Positions 8,904-18,469 of a stretch of 64,000 bases of DNA are shown piece by piece. The number at the start of each line of letters is the position of its first letter. Positions within the stretch are counted from its first letter, which is position 1. A program made the position numbers and the translations under genes. Source of the DNA: CAVWSM01 sp963799425 (GTDB taxonomy: Bacteria; Actinomycetota; Actinomycetes; Jiangellales; Jiangellaceae); the NCBI GenBank assembly GCA_963799425.1, contig CAWCXA010000018.1:3297-67296 (forward strand), given 5' to 3'. The notes beneath the pieces are model-generated. The model was given only the letters and a program-made list of their open reading frames with translations, made no database searches and was not told the DNA's origin.

Positions 8904-9682
8904 GGCCGCTGCGGGACGGCGAACCGAGACGCCCGGCGGCTGGGCACGCGACGCGAACACCACGGCGACGCCAACACCGTTACGCAAGCGTCCGCGAGAT
9001 GCTGGCGCCAGGCTGTCCCGGGGTGACCGTCGTCGGCCTAGGTGCAGATGCGACCATCGCAAATGACGAGGGCTGCACTCCGGCGCTGATCACCTGCGCC
9101 GACCCGGACGAGTACCGCTACTTCGTCTTCACGCATCCGCAGGATCCAGCGACTGGTCAGCTGGTCCAGCCACCTCAGCCCTGGACCCTGTCCGGTCATC
9201 GCTGTGTCGCGCCAGCCGAGGTCAACCAAGGCGGCGTAACCCCAGCGATGGTGCTGGAAGAGTTCAAGCGCCTGCCGCTCCCGCAAGGCCAAGTGATCGT
9301 GCAGCCCGGCGACCGTACGCTCGTCAACTTCCCGACGGTCTTCTACACCGAGCTTGCCGGCGACCAGGTCCTGCGCCCAGTCACCATCCTCGGTCAGCAG
9401 GTCGAGATCATCGCCGAGCCGCGTTCATACGCCTGGGACTTCGGCGACGGCCAGAGCATGACGACGGAGACGCCCGGCGCGCCGTACCCCGCCAAGGAGA
9501 TCACCCACGAGTACGCCACCAACGGCGACGTCCAGGCGACCCTGACGGTGACCTACGGCGGTCGGTTCAGAGTGGCTGGTGGCGCGTGGCTGCCGATCCC
9601 GGGAACCACGACCGTGACGAGCGCCCCGACCGCAGTCTCCGTTCTCGAGGCCCGCAGCCAGCTCATCGCAGGCAACGACTGA
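8873..9682 (+). CDS. Secreted-type PKD-domain protein, 5' end uncertain
   Basis: Resembles actinobacterial exported proteins with one PKD-like beta-sandwich domain; function unknown. The reliable part starts at about base 9020 and includes LVNFPTVFYTE, TILGQQVEIIAEP, the PKD-like YAWDFGDGQSMTTETPG, and the C-terminal LEARSQLIAGND. The first 45 residues from ATG 8873 are arginine-rich and do not form a signal peptide, so the true 5' end is probably upstream in another frame and a frameshift is likely between about 8760 and 9010. It overlaps the raw reading frame of the lipoprotein, which supports a damaged or misread junction. Confidence 0.6.
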   Translation: MPGDRRSRTVRPLRDGEPRRPAAGHATRTPRRRQHRYASVREMLAPGCPGVTVVGLGADATIANDEGCTPALITCADPDEYRYFVFTHPQDPATGQLVQPPQPWTLSGHRCVAPAEVNQGGVTPAMVLEEFKRLPLPQGQVIVQPGDRTLVNFPTVFYTELAGDQVLRPVTILGQQVEIIAEPRSYAWDFGDGQSMTTETPGAPYPAKEITHEYATNGDVQATLTVTYGGRFRVAGGAWLPIPGTTTVTSAPTAVSVLEARSQLIAGND

Positions 9683-9706
9683 CGCGCGGAGGGCGCCGGT
9701 CGACAA

Positions 9707-9946
9707 CTAGGTGGTCCGCCAGACAGCCGTCGCCGATTCAATCCGCGCACGCATCTCGCGGGCTTCGGCCTCTGTGAGCGAGCCCTCCAGGTCCGACTCC
9801 AACCCCGTGGCATCCATCGACTGATCGGCCAGGTACGAGTCCAGTGCCTCTTGGACCAGGACCGAGAACCCGCGCAAACTACGCAGTCGAGCGATTGCGA
9901 TCAGAGCCTCATGCTGCTGATCAGTGATGTCGACCGTCGTACGCAT
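9707..9946 (-). CDS. Ribbon-helix-helix (CopG/VapB-like) protein
   Basis: A 79-residue protein starting MRTTVDITDQQHEALIAIA, the beta-strand plus helix of a ribbon-helix-helix DNA-binding dimer, with an acidic C-terminal tail as in VapB-type antitoxins. ATG at 9944-9946 was preferred over an upstream in-frame start at 9985 because it places the beta strand at the N-terminus, as in the family. No toxin gene lies next to it: the downstream neighbour is the convergent PKD gene. It may be an orphan antitoxin or a small autoregulator. Confidence 0.72.
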   Translation of the reverse strand: MRTTVDITDQQHEALIAIARLRSLRGFSVLVQEALDSYLADQSMDATGLESDLEGSLTEAEAREMRARIESATAVWRTT

Positions 9947-9971
9947 GGGGGCATTCTGGCGCAAGCAGCCC

Positions 9972-11457
9972 TCAGCGCACCCCACTCATCAACTGCTTCA
10001 TCCGCGGCGCCAGGGCAAAGATCAACAACCCAACCAACGCAGCGACGACCGCCAGCGACCCGTAGTACACCGGATCCGACACCTCGCCATTCAGCTTCGT
10101 CACCTGTGCGTTGAGCGCGTTGCCGGTCGCCGTAGCGAGGAACCAGATCCCCAACACCTGCCCGGTAAACCGCGCTGGCGCGAGCTTCGTCGACACCGAC
10201 AAACCCGTTGGCGACAGCAACAGCTCCGCGACCGTCTGCACGAAGTACACAGCCAGCAACCACAGCGGGCTTACAAGCGTGTCATCAGACGCCGCTGCAC
10301 CTGCCAACGCCATGATCACGAACGACAGCGCGATGCCCCACAGGGCCATCCCGAACTTCACCGGCGTCGACGGCTGCCGCGAGCCCAGGTACGTCCACAG
10401 CCACGCAAAGACCGGCGCAAGAGCGAGGATCAGGACGGGGTTGACCGACTGGTACCACGACGCCGGGAACTCAAACCCCAACACATCCCGGTCGACCTTG
10501 TCCTGCGCGAAGATGTTGAGCAACGACCCCGCCTGGTCGTAGATCATCCAGAACACGGTCGCCGCGACGAAGATCCAGATGAACGCGCGCAGCCGGCTGA
10601 TCTCCGTAGTGCGTCAATCCAGGCGTACGGAACATCACGACGAAGTACACGATCGGCACCGCGACCGCGAGCACCGTGAGCGCGTTGATGACGTGGTCGA
10701 GCTCGAACCAGCCGAACGACAGGTCGATCGCCAGAAGCACGGCCGCCGCAGCGAGCCACAACAGAGATGTACGTAGAACGCGCCGCCGCTCGTCGGGCGT
10801 GGCCGGACGTGATGCCCGCGAGGAGGACTCGGGCAACGTGCTCGCGCCGAGTACGTACTGCACCAACGCCAGCGTCATGCCGATCGCGGCGACGAGGAAA
10901 GCGGCGTGCCAGCTGACGTTCTCGCCGAGCCATCCAGTGATGAGCGGCGCGATGAACGCGCCGAGGTTGATGCCCATGTAGAAAATCGAGAACCCAGCGT
11001 CGCGCCGCGTGTCTGTCTCGCTGTACAGAGCGCCCACCATGGCGGAGATGTTCGGCTTGAGCAGGCCGGTGCCGACGGCGATCGCCGCGAGCCCGATCCA
11101 GATCGTCGACTCGGCCGGCAGCGCCATGACGTAGTGCCCAGCCGCGATCACGATGGCGCCGATGAGGACCGTACGGCGCGCGCCCCACAAGCGGTCGGCG
11201 ATCCAGCCGCCGGGGATCGCCAGCATGTAGACCATGGCGTTGTAGATCGCGTAGATCGACGCGGCGGTCGCCGTGGAGAGACCAAGACCGCCGTTCTGGA
11301 CCGTGTCGACCAGGAATAGGACGAGGATCGCCCGCATCCCGTAGTAGCTGAACCGCTCCCACATCTCCGTGAGGAACAGCGTCATCAGCCCTCGGGGTTG
11401 CCCGAAGAATGACCGGTCGACCGCTTCAGCTGGCTGCGGCGGCACGCTCGTGGTCAC
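9972..11457 (-). pseudogene. POT/PTR-family peptide transporter, frameshifted
   Basis: Proton-coupled oligopeptide transporter with many membrane segments; about 495 residues if the frame is restored, a normal POT length. The N-terminal part from GTG 11457 contains the proton-coupling motif EMWERFSYYGMRA and the POT signature FSIFYMGINLGAFIAP. Around 10595-10625 the frame changes: the first frame reads on into nonsense, while a second frame continues with SRLRAFIWIFVAATVFWMIY and further helices to the stop at 9972-9974. A single-base indel explains this, so either the gene is broken or the sequence has an error. Both halves are well conserved, which favours an error. Confidence 0.85.
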
Positions 11458-11588
11458 GTGGCTACCCCCGAGCTCGTACGGACCTCGCTCATCCAGCCTG
11501 CCGAAGCCCCCGGTGGGCCGCATCCTGACCTTGTCCCCTGGGCTTCGCGGCGGGTGCCGGTCTGCCCTCGCCTAGTTACCCTGCTGAC

Positions 11589-11978
11589 ATGGGCGCCGGC
11601 GCCGACGAGGACGCCGTCGCAGGTCTGCGGATCGATGAGGTCGATGGCTCCGTACGGGTCGACGGGCGCGTCGTAAAGCTGACCGCGACGGAGCTTGCGC
11701 TGCTGCGCGTACTCGTTGCCGCGCACGGTGCCCCGGTGTCGCGGCAGCAGTTGTTGTACGAGGTGTGGCACACGTCGTGGGCAGGGGAGAAGAGCCGCGC
11801 GGTCGACGTCCACGTGTCCGGTTTGCGCCGCAAGCTCGGGGATCAGGCGCGCAATCCGCGGTGGATTGAGACCGTACGGGGGGTGGGGTTCCGCGCGCTC
11901 GTATCCGGTGAGCGTTGGGCGCAACGTGCACGGGAGCACGGTGCCAGGCGTGAAGAGGGGTTCACCTCGGGAGCCTAG
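11589..11978 (+). CDS. Winged-helix (OmpR/PhoB C-terminal type) DNA-binding protein without receiver domain
   Basis: The 129-residue protein is essentially one trans_reg_C domain: VVKLTATELALLRVLVAAHG, the recognition region SRAVDVHVSGLRRKLGD, and the terminal wing IETVRGVGFRAL. No phosphoacceptor receiver domain precedes it and no histidine kinase is adjacent, so it is a stand-alone DNA binder that may respond through a partner or through abundance. It diverges from the POT transporter, with about 130 bases between them, so regulation of that gene is possible but is inference. Confidence 0.85.
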   Translation: MGAGADEDAVAGLRIDEVDGSVRVDGRVVKLTATELALLRVLVAAHGAPVSRQQLLYEVWHTSWAGEKSRAVDVHVSGLRRKLGDQARNPRWIETVRGVGFRALVSGERWAQRAREHGARREEGFTSGA

Positions 11979-12069
11979 TTATCTTGATACCGAGGTAACT
12001 CCGGCTCGGGTGACACGGAGGACATCGGTGATCAGAGCAAAGCCTCACCGCTGAGCTGACAACCGCGGA

Positions 12070-12489
12070 CTATGCGGGCGGACCCAACTGTGGCCACTCA
12101 ATCGCGGGGCAACGGTCCATGACCATGTCAAGACCGGCGGCAGAAGCCCGTTCGTACGCCGCTTCGTCGACTACATCGAGCTGGAACCACACCGCGCTCG
12201 CGCCGATCTTGATCGCCTCGTCGGCCACCGCCCCGGCCAGTTCCGACCGTACGAAGACGTCGACGCAGTCCACCGGGAACGGGATGTCGCTCAGCGTCCG
12301 GTAGCCGGTTGCGCCATGGACGGTCTCGCCGTTGGGGTGCACCGGGACGATCCGCTTGCCGTGCTGCTGCAGGAAGCGCGCGACACCGTACGCCGCGCGC
12401 TGGCGGTTGTTGGACAGCCCGACGACCGCCCACGTCTCGCAATCAGCAAGGATGCGGCGGATCACGTCGGGGTCGGCGGTGTCAGTCAC
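12070..12489 (-). CDS. CoA-binding domain protein (YccU-like)
   Basis: A 139-residue single-domain Rossmann protein of the CoA_binding_2 family, cytoplasmic, function not established. Family features are WAVVGLSNNRQRAAYGVARF near residue 20, the HGKRIVPVHPNGETVHG stretch, the DVFVRSELAGAVADEA segment, and the C-terminal DRCPAIEWPQL motif. ATG 12489 is the only good start. It stands alone, downstream of and on the same strand as the UDP-glucose dehydrogenase gene, with 51 bases between them. Confidence 0.9.
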   Translation of the reverse strand: MTDTADPDVIRRILADCETWAVVGLSNNRQRAAYGVARFLQQHGKRIVPVHPNGETVHGATGYRTLSDIPFPVDCVDVFVRSELAGAVADEAIKIGASAVWFQLDVVDEAAYERASAAGLDMVMDRCPAIEWPQLGPPA

Positions 12490-12540
12490 ACCCCAAGCAT
12501 GGCAAGCCGGGCCTGCTCACCGCTTAGTTGGGGGCGCGTG

Positions 12541-13855
12541 TCACGGCCGACCCATGCCGCGGTAGGTCCAGCCAGCCGCCCGCCACGCGTCGGCGTCGAG
12601 GCAGTTGCGCCCATCGACGACGCGAGGAGCGCGTACGACCTCGGCGAGCGCGGCCGGATCGAGGGCACGGAACTCCGGCCACTCGGTGAGGTGCAGCACG
12701 ACGTCGGCGCCGTCGCAGGCGTCGAAGGTGGACGTCGCGTACTCGAGGGTGGGGAACATCCGGGACGCGTTGGGCATGGCTTTGGGGTCGTACACACTCA
12801 CGTGCCCGCCCTGCAGCTGGATCTGGCCGGCGACGTTGAGCGCGGGGGAGTCGCGAATGTCGTCGGAGTCGGGCTTGAACGCGGCGCCGAGGACTGCGAC
12901 GTGCTTGCCGAGGAACGAGCCGCCTGCGAGCTCGCGGGCTACTTGCAGCACGCGGTTGCGTCGACGCATGTTGATCGCGTCGACTTCGCCGAGGAGCCCG
13001 ACCGCGTCGGGGGCGCCGAGTTCGCCGGCCCGGGCCATGAATGCGCGGATGTCCTTGGGCAGGCAGCCGCCGCCGAAGCCGACGCCGGCGTTGAGGAACG
13101 CACGGCCGATGCGCTTGTCGTACCCGATCGCGTCCGCGAGCTTGGTCACGTCGGCGCCGGTGACGTCGCAGATCTCCGATACGGCGTTGATGAAGGAGAT
13201 CTTGGTGGCGAGGAACGCGTTGGCACTGACCTTGACGAGCTCGGCGGTGGGCAGGTCGGTGATGACCACTGGCGTGCTGTTGGCGAGGGGGGTGGCGTAG
13301 ACCTCGCGGAGCACCTGCTCAGACCAGTCGTCGGTGACGCCGAAGACGAGGCGGTCGGGGGCGATCGTGTCGTCAACGGCGTATCCCTCGCGAAGGAATT
13401 CCGGGTTCCAGGCGAGGTGTACGGCGTCGCCGGCGGGGGCGATCCAGGTGAGCCGTGCCGCGAGGGCATCGGCGGTGCCGACGGGAACGGTGGATTTGCC
13501 GACGACGAGGCACTCACGCTCGAGGTGCGGGGCCAGCGAGTCGACGGCGGCGTTGACGTACGTGAGGTCGGCGGCGAGCGAGTTGCGCTGCTGCGGAGTC
13601 CCGGCGGCGATGAAGTGGACATCACCGAACGTGGCCGCCTCGGCATGTGAGGTTGTGAATCGGAGCCGGCCGGAATCCACGTGCTTGCGGAGCAGCGGCT
13701 CGAGGCCGGGCTCATAGAAGGGCACCGTCCCCTCGCTCAGCGCTTGCGATCTTGGCCCCGTCCACGTCGACGCCCAGGACGTCGAATCCGAGCTCAGCCA
13801 TACACGCTGCGTGCGTGGCGCCCAGATAACCGGTGCCTATGACCGTGATACGCAC
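12541..13855 (-). pseudogene. ugd: UDP-glucose 6-dehydrogenase, frameshifted near the 5' end
   Basis: Oxidises UDP-glucose to UDP-glucuronate, a likely precursor for the surface glycan. The N-terminal Rossmann motif (ITVIGTGYLGATHAACMAEL) begins at GTG 13855. The rest is in another frame from about 13740 on and reads PFYEPGLEPLL, NPEFLREG, the catalytic-cysteine segment GVGFGGGCLPKDIRAF and FKPDSDDIRDSPAL. Removing one base at about 13741 joins IAS to LSEGTVPFYEPG, an ordinary family sequence. About 437 residues result, the normal length. All catalytic segments are kept, so I favour a sequencing error over a dead gene. Confidence 0.88.
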
Positions 13856-13929
13856 TTGCCCACCTCCGCTAGCACCGTCTCATCTCGACGCTGAATGCGG
13901 GGCGCCGACGCTAATGAATTGTGCTTCAC

Positions 13930-14441
13930 TCACGCAGGCGAGACGGGTGAGTCCGCCACGGACGCGACCGTCTCGTCCAGATCGTGACGGATCTCACGGA
14001 AGACCCACTTCCGGTACGACCAGAATCTGAATCCCGAGCCGAGCGCAACACCGACGATATTGGCCGAGATGTTGTCCGCCAGGGGGCTCTGGAGGCCGAG
14101 CACGTAGTGGCTGAAACCGAGGGTCGCCGCCGCGATTCCTACACCGACTGCGTTGAGCAGGAAGAACAGGGCGTATTCGCGCGCCACACCGTACGAGCCC
14201 GGTGGCGGAAGGTCCACAGCCGGTTTCCGGCGTACGTCACGATGGTCGCGGCCGCGCCGGAGAGAATCTTGGCCGTGAGCGGCGCGTCGTAGAGCACGCC
14301 CTGACCGTCGCCTCCGCCGTAGCGGAGCACGTTGAACAGGCTCACGTCGACGATGTAGCCGACGCCTCCGACCGCAAGGAACTTCATCACCTCTCGGTAC
14401 AGCAGGTGAATGCCGTACCAGAGGGTGCGCAAGCGGGCCAT
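13930..14441 (-). pseudogene. GtrA-family membrane protein, frameshifted
   Basis: Small four-helix membrane protein of the GtrA family, usually involved in moving or presenting lipid-linked sugars for surface-glycan modification. The first frame from ATG 14441 reads FLAVGGVGYIVDVSLFNVLR and AATIVTYAGNRLWTFRHR. At about 14200 the frame changes and continues REYALFFLLNAVGVGIAAAT and FWSYRKWVFREI to the stop at 13930-13932. One indel in a CG-rich stretch (TGGCGCGCG) explains it. About 170 residues if repaired, a typical size. It diverges from purK, with about 115 bases between. Confidence 0.85.
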
Positions 14442-14556
14442 GAGGTTCCTGTCTGGAGCGGTGTCGCATATGGGCCGTCTAAGGGTACGACGCTGCGCAA
14501 CCCGGGCAGGATACCACGTCGGCTGATCATGCGTCCGTGTCGGTAGCCTGCCGAGC

Positions 14557-15700
14557 GTGAGCTTTCCAGTTGTCGGGGTCGTCGGCGGCGGCCAGTTGGC
14601 TCGGATGATGCAGGAGGCAGCAACGCCCCTCGGGCTCGGGTTGCGTCTGCTGACCGGGTCCTCCGACGACTCGGCCGCGCTTGTGGTCCCGGGGACGGTC
14701 GTGGGCGACGAGAAGGATTACGAGGACCTTGCGGCGTTCGTCAAGGACGTGGACGTACTCACGTTCGACCACGAGCACGTGCCAACCGAGTACCTGAGGG
14801 CCTTGCAGGCAGCGGGAACCGCTGTTCGGCCCGGGCCGGATGCGTTGGTCCATGCACAGGACAAGGCGGTCATGCGAGCTCGGCTGATGCAGATCGGTGT
14901 GCCGTGCCCGCAGCATCGGGAGGTCGCCGACCCAGATGAGGTCGCGGCCTTCGCGGCCGAAGTGAGCGGTTGGCCGGTGGTGCTCAAGACGGCGCGCGGC
15001 GGCTACGACGGCAAGGGCGTGTGGCTGATCGAATCGCCGGCTGACCCTGCTGTCGCGCGGCCGTTCCTTGCCGGGGTGCCGGTCCTGGCCGAGGAGCGGG
15101 TGGATTTCGTACGGGAACTGTCGGCGGTCGTGGCCCGATCGCCGCACGGCCAGGCGGTGGCGTACCCGGTCGTCGAGTCCGTGCAGCGGACGGGATCTGT
15201 GTCGAGGTAACGCGCCCGCACCGGGTCTGTCGGCGGGCATGGCTGCCGAGGCGGAGCGGCTGGCGCTGACGGTAGCGAAGGAGCTCGACGTCGTAGGTGT
15301 GCTCGCCGTCGAGCTGTTCGAGACCCGAGACGGACGGCTGCTGGTCAACGAGCTGGCGATGCGGCCACACAACAGCGGGCACTGGACGATCGACGGCGCG
15401 GTGACGTCGCAGTTTGAGAACCACCTGCGGGCTGTGCTCGATCTGCCGCTGGGCTCGCCACAGGCACGGGCGCCTTGGACGGTGATGGTAAACGTGCTGG
15501 GCGGGGATCTCGAGGAGACTTACTCGGCGTACCGTCACGTGATGGCTCGCGATCCGGGCGTCCGCGTCCACTGGTACGGCAAGGGCGTCCGGCCCGGCCG
15601 GAAGTTGGGGCATGTGACTGTGTGCGGGACCGATCTTGAGGACGTACGCGCACGGGCGCGGCACGCTGCGGCTTATCTGGCGGGGGAGATCGATGAGTGA
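14557..15700 (+). pseudogene. purK: 5-(carboxyamino)imidazole ribonucleotide synthase, frame interrupted
   Basis: ATP-grasp enzyme of purine synthesis that carboxylates AIR. GTG 14557 starts PVVGVVGGGQLARMMQEAA; the ATP-binding core LTFDHEHVPTEYLRAL and VVLKTARGGYDGKGVW follow. The frame closes at about 15210, but the C-terminal half (LLVNELAMRPHNSGHWTIDG, HWYGKGVRPGRKLGHVT) continues in another frame to 15700. Two missing G bases, one near 15188 and one near 15213, restore CVEVTAPAPGLSAGMAAEA. Repaired length is about 381 residues, normal for PurK. The 3' end overlaps purE by eight bases. Probably a functional gene with read errors. Confidence 0.9.
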
Positions 15701-16187
15701 GGCAGTGGTCGGCGTCGTGATGGGCTCCGACTCAGACTGGCCGACGATGAAGGCGGCGGCGGAAGTGCTCGACGAGTTCGGTGTGCCGTACGAGGCGGAT
15801 GTTGTCTCGGCGCACCGGATGCCGCAGGAGATGATCACGTACGGGCGAACCGCGCACTCCCGCGGTCTGAAGGTGATCATCGCAGGGGCGGGAGGAGCCG
15901 CTCACCTACCGGGGATGCTCGCGTCGGTAACGCCGCTGCCCGTCGTCGGGGTGCCGGTGCCGCTCAAGCATCTGGACGGCATGGACTCACTGCTATCGAT
16001 CGTGCAGATGCCGGCGGGAGTGCCGGTGGCCACCGTCTCGATTGGTGGAGCGCGGAACGCCGGGCTGCTTGCTGTGCGGATCCTCGGCGCCTCGGACGAC
16101 GCCTTACGAACGCGGATGGAAGAGTTCCAATCCGACCTCAAGCAAGAGGCCCAGGCGAAGGGCGTCACACTGCGAAACCTGGGCTGA
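15693..16187 (+). CDS. purE: 5-(carboxyamino)imidazole ribonucleotide mutase
   Basis: Class I PurE converts N5-CAIR to CAIR in de novo purine synthesis. The 164-residue length is standard. The signature VVMGSDSDWPTM binds the phosphate and carboxylate, VSAHRMPQ supplies the active-site histidine, and IAGAGGAAHLPGMLAS and GVPVPLKHLDGMDSLLSIVQ complete the octamer active site. ATG 15693 lies within the end of purK (ATGAGTGA arrangement), the normal purK-purE coupling. Confidence 0.96.
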   Translation: MSEAVVGVVMGSDSDWPTMKAAAEVLDEFGVPYEADVVSAHRMPQEMITYGRTAHSRGLKVIIAGAGGAAHLPGMLASVTPLPVVGVPVPLKHLDGMDSLLSIVQMPAGVPVATVSIGGARNAGLLAVRILGASDDALRTRMEEFQSDLKQEAQAKGVTLRNLG

Positions 16188-16327
16188 TTCGGCTGGCCGC
16201 GGGGGACCGCCTTCCCTTGTGGTTCGCGCGAACGGTGCTCTGGTCGCGCCTCCATCCACAACGGACCAGCGGAATGCCATTGGCGAGCGGGGCAGCGTCG
16301 TGTGTGCCTCAAACCACAACCAAGCCG

Positions 16328-17320
16328 TCAACGCTTACTGGCGTCGAACACCTGAGTGAGCTCGGAGATGTCCAGGGCAGCGTCCCGGTATTGGATCTCT
16401 TTGATCCTTTCCAGCTGATCTTCGATCAGGATGCGGTTTGTCCGCAGCAGATCAGAAAGGACACCGAGTGCAAAGGACAGCAGCGAGCTCACCAACAAGA
16501 TTGCTCCGACGACCAGCGACTGGATGTGCCCACCAGCATCACCGGTGAGCCAGAAATAGCCGAAGCGCACGAACGGGATCAGGCCGAGAAGCCCAAGGAC
16601 GAGACCAAGCGTCGCGAAGACGACGTACGGCCGGAACATGAGGTAGCCGCGAACGATCGCGACCCCGGATAGGAGCATGTGGTGCCGCATGTTCCTGAAA
16701 AGGCGGGACTCTCGCGTTTTCGGGTTGGTGACGACAGGAACACTTTCGATCTGAAGCCGTTTGTTTCCGGCCTGGATAATCGTCTCCATGCAATAGCTGA
16801 ACCGCGTGATCAGGTTAAGCCGCATGAGCGCCGTTCGGGAGTAGGCCCGGAAACCGCTGGCCGCATCCGGCAGTTCGGTTCTTGCTGCCCGGTTGACCAC
16901 CCGACTGCCCAGTCGCTGCATGAGTTTCTTGAACGGTGAGAAGTGCGCGATCGTCTGCGTCTGCCGGTCCGCTATGACGATGTCGGCGCGGCCCTCGATA
17001 ATCGGCCGCACCAAGTCGGGGATTCGCTCCTGTGGATACTGATTGTCGCCGTCGGTGTTGACCACGATGTCGGCGCCGTGCTGCAACGCGTAGTCCACAC
17101 CGTCTCGAAACGACCTGCCGAGCCCCTGGTTTCGGGTGTGCCGAACGAAGTGCCGAACACCGAGTGCTCGGGCGACCTCGACCGTACGGTCTGAAGACCC
17201 GTCGTCGATCACCAGAATCTCGACCGAGTCCACTCCCTCGATCTCGCGCGGGATCGACGCAAGGACAGCAGGGAGGGTGTCCTCCTCGTTGAGGCAGGGC
17301 ACTTGGACGAAGATCTTCAT
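16328..17320 (-). CDS. Family 2 glycosyltransferase with C-terminal membrane helices
   Basis: Polyprenyl-phosphate sugar-transferase-like GT2. ATG 17320 starts directly at the GT-A domain: VPCLNEEDTLPAVLASIP, ILVIDDGSSDRTVEVA, the metal-binding NTDGDNQYPQERIPDLV and ASGFRAYSRTALMRLN. Two hydrophobic helices follow at about residues 228-290. The protein (330 residues) resembles DPM1/ArnC-type enzymes that charge undecaprenyl or decaprenyl phosphate with one sugar, so it may supply a lipid-linked sugar donor for the GT-C-like protein at 27548; that link is inference. It lies 84 bases downstream of the LPG_synthase_TM-type gene on the same strand. Confidence 0.9.
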   Translation of the reverse strand: MKIFVQVPCLNEEDTLPAVLASIPREIEGVDSVEILVIDDGSSDRTVEVARALGVRHFVRHTRNQGLGRSFRDGVDYALQHGADIVVNTDGDNQYPQERIPDLVRPIIEGRADIVIADRQTQTIAHFSPFKKLMQRLGSRVVNRAARTELPDAASGFRAYSRTALMRLNLITRFSYCMETIIQAGNKRLQIESVPVVTNPKTRESRLFRNMRHHMLLSGVAIVRGYLMFRPYVVFATLGLVLGLLGLIPFVRFGYFWLTGDAGGHIQSLVVGAILLVSSLLSFALGVLSDLLRTNRILIEDQLERIKEIQYRDAALDISELTQVFDASKR

Positions 17321-17404
17321 GATCGTTTCCTGTCGGGCGGAGCACACGCCTTTGGACGCCGAGAAACGATATCAGCGACTCCGTCCCGACTCGGAGAGCC
17401 GTAG

Positions 17405-18385
17405 CTATTCGGTGGTTGAGTCGGCGGGGGCGTGACGGTATCCGCTGCGGCGGGCAAGGAGCAGGGCGACGCCTGCCATCAAGAGTTCCGCAAAGATGAT
17501 GACGGCGCGGTCGACCAAGGCGATGACCAGGCCGATGCTCGGGTCAACCACCGGGCTCAAGGCCGCCACCAGGACAACTTCGCGCACTCCGGCGCCTGCT
17601 GGTGCGAAGACAACGATGAACCCGACGATCCAAGCCAAGGCAAAGGCACCGACGCCGATCACGAGCGCGTCGTTGAAACCAACACCGAAAGACGAAGCGA
17701 GCGCACCGAGCGCGGCGCCGTAAGCAATCCAAGCCGCCACCAACCAAGCCATACCAGTGGCGATTCCGATCCAAGACAGGGTGTGCTCAAGAGGCGGGCG
17801 CCGAGCCACGCGCAAGATCCACGCCAGAACGGCGTTGACGAATCTCGGATGTAGAGCGGCCAGCAAGAGCGGTGCTGCGGCGAGCACGAGGACGTACTTG
17901 CCAGCGACGTCCCTGGACGCGAAGGGCAGTGTCAATGCTGCGAGGACAGATCCGCAACCAGCTGTCATCGCGATCGTGACCAGAAAGGCTGTGGCGGATC
18001 GTGTCCGGGGAACGCCATACTCCCGGGCAATCTCCCCTGGCCCGAGAACGCCCCATACGGTTCCGGGGATGTACTTCCCCAGCTGACCGACGACGAACAC
18101 GCGAAACGCTGCAGTCCATGAGAGACGGCTACCGAAGTCCGCCAGGATGGCTCTGAGCGCACCCGCTGTCGCGACGAGAGCGAACGACGCGGCAGCGCAG
18201 GAGCCGACCAGTGACAACACCGAGAGGCGGGACAGATCGCTGCGTATTTCGTCCCACTGAGAGACCAGCACCAGAGTGCCTAGCGCAACAGCAACGAGCA
18301 CGAAGCATGCTCTGAGAGCCTTCGAGTCAACGAACTGTCGAAGGTGCTGGCCGATCGTCAGGCTTGACGCTTGGGTCTCCTTCAT
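17405..18385 (-). CDS. Lysylphosphatidylglycerol synthase TM-region-like membrane protein
   Basis: An integral membrane protein of 326 residues from ATG 18385 with about eight hydrophobic helices, matching the LPG_synthase_TM (UPF0104) superfamily. Landmarks are VGQLGKYIPGTVWGVLGPGE, a conserved GKY-P-G motif, and FAPAGAGVREVVLVAAL, the PAG-G-RE motif near the C-terminus. These proteins are often found in glycan clusters and are thought to move or shield lipid intermediates. The catalytic domain of true LPG synthase is absent, so lysine transfer is not expected. Confidence 0.85.
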   Translation of the reverse strand: MKETQASSLTIGQHLRQFVDSKALRACFVLVAVALGTLVLVSQWDEIRSDLSRLSVLSLVGSCAAASFALVATAGALRAILADFGSRLSWTAAFRVFVVGQLGKYIPGTVWGVLGPGEIAREYGVPRTRSATAFLVTIAMTAGCGSVLAALTLPFASRDVAGKYVLVLAAAPLLLAALHPRFVNAVLAWILRVARRPPLEHTLSWIGIATGMAWLVAAWIAYGAALGALASSFGVGFNDALVIGVGAFALAWIVGFIVVFAPAGAGVREVVLVAALSPVVDPSIGLVIALVDRAVIIFAELLMAGVALLLARRSGYRHAPADSTTE

Positions 18386-18469
18386 GGCGTGCCCAGAGTA
18401 CGGCAGCTGTTCACTGATCTGGCCCTTAAGCACTGGCTCCTCGGTGAATGCCCAAGGATTCTCACGGAC

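Noticed and set aside
7956..9062. Minus-strand open frame opposite the lipoprotein gene
   Set aside because: No signal peptide, domain or plausible composition; the opposite strand has a lipobox and a DUF6318-like domain.
12316..13650. Plus-strand open frame opposite ugd (about 444 codons)
   Set aside because: Low-complexity Gly/Val/Glu translation; the conserved UDP-glucose dehydrogenase on the other strand explains the region.
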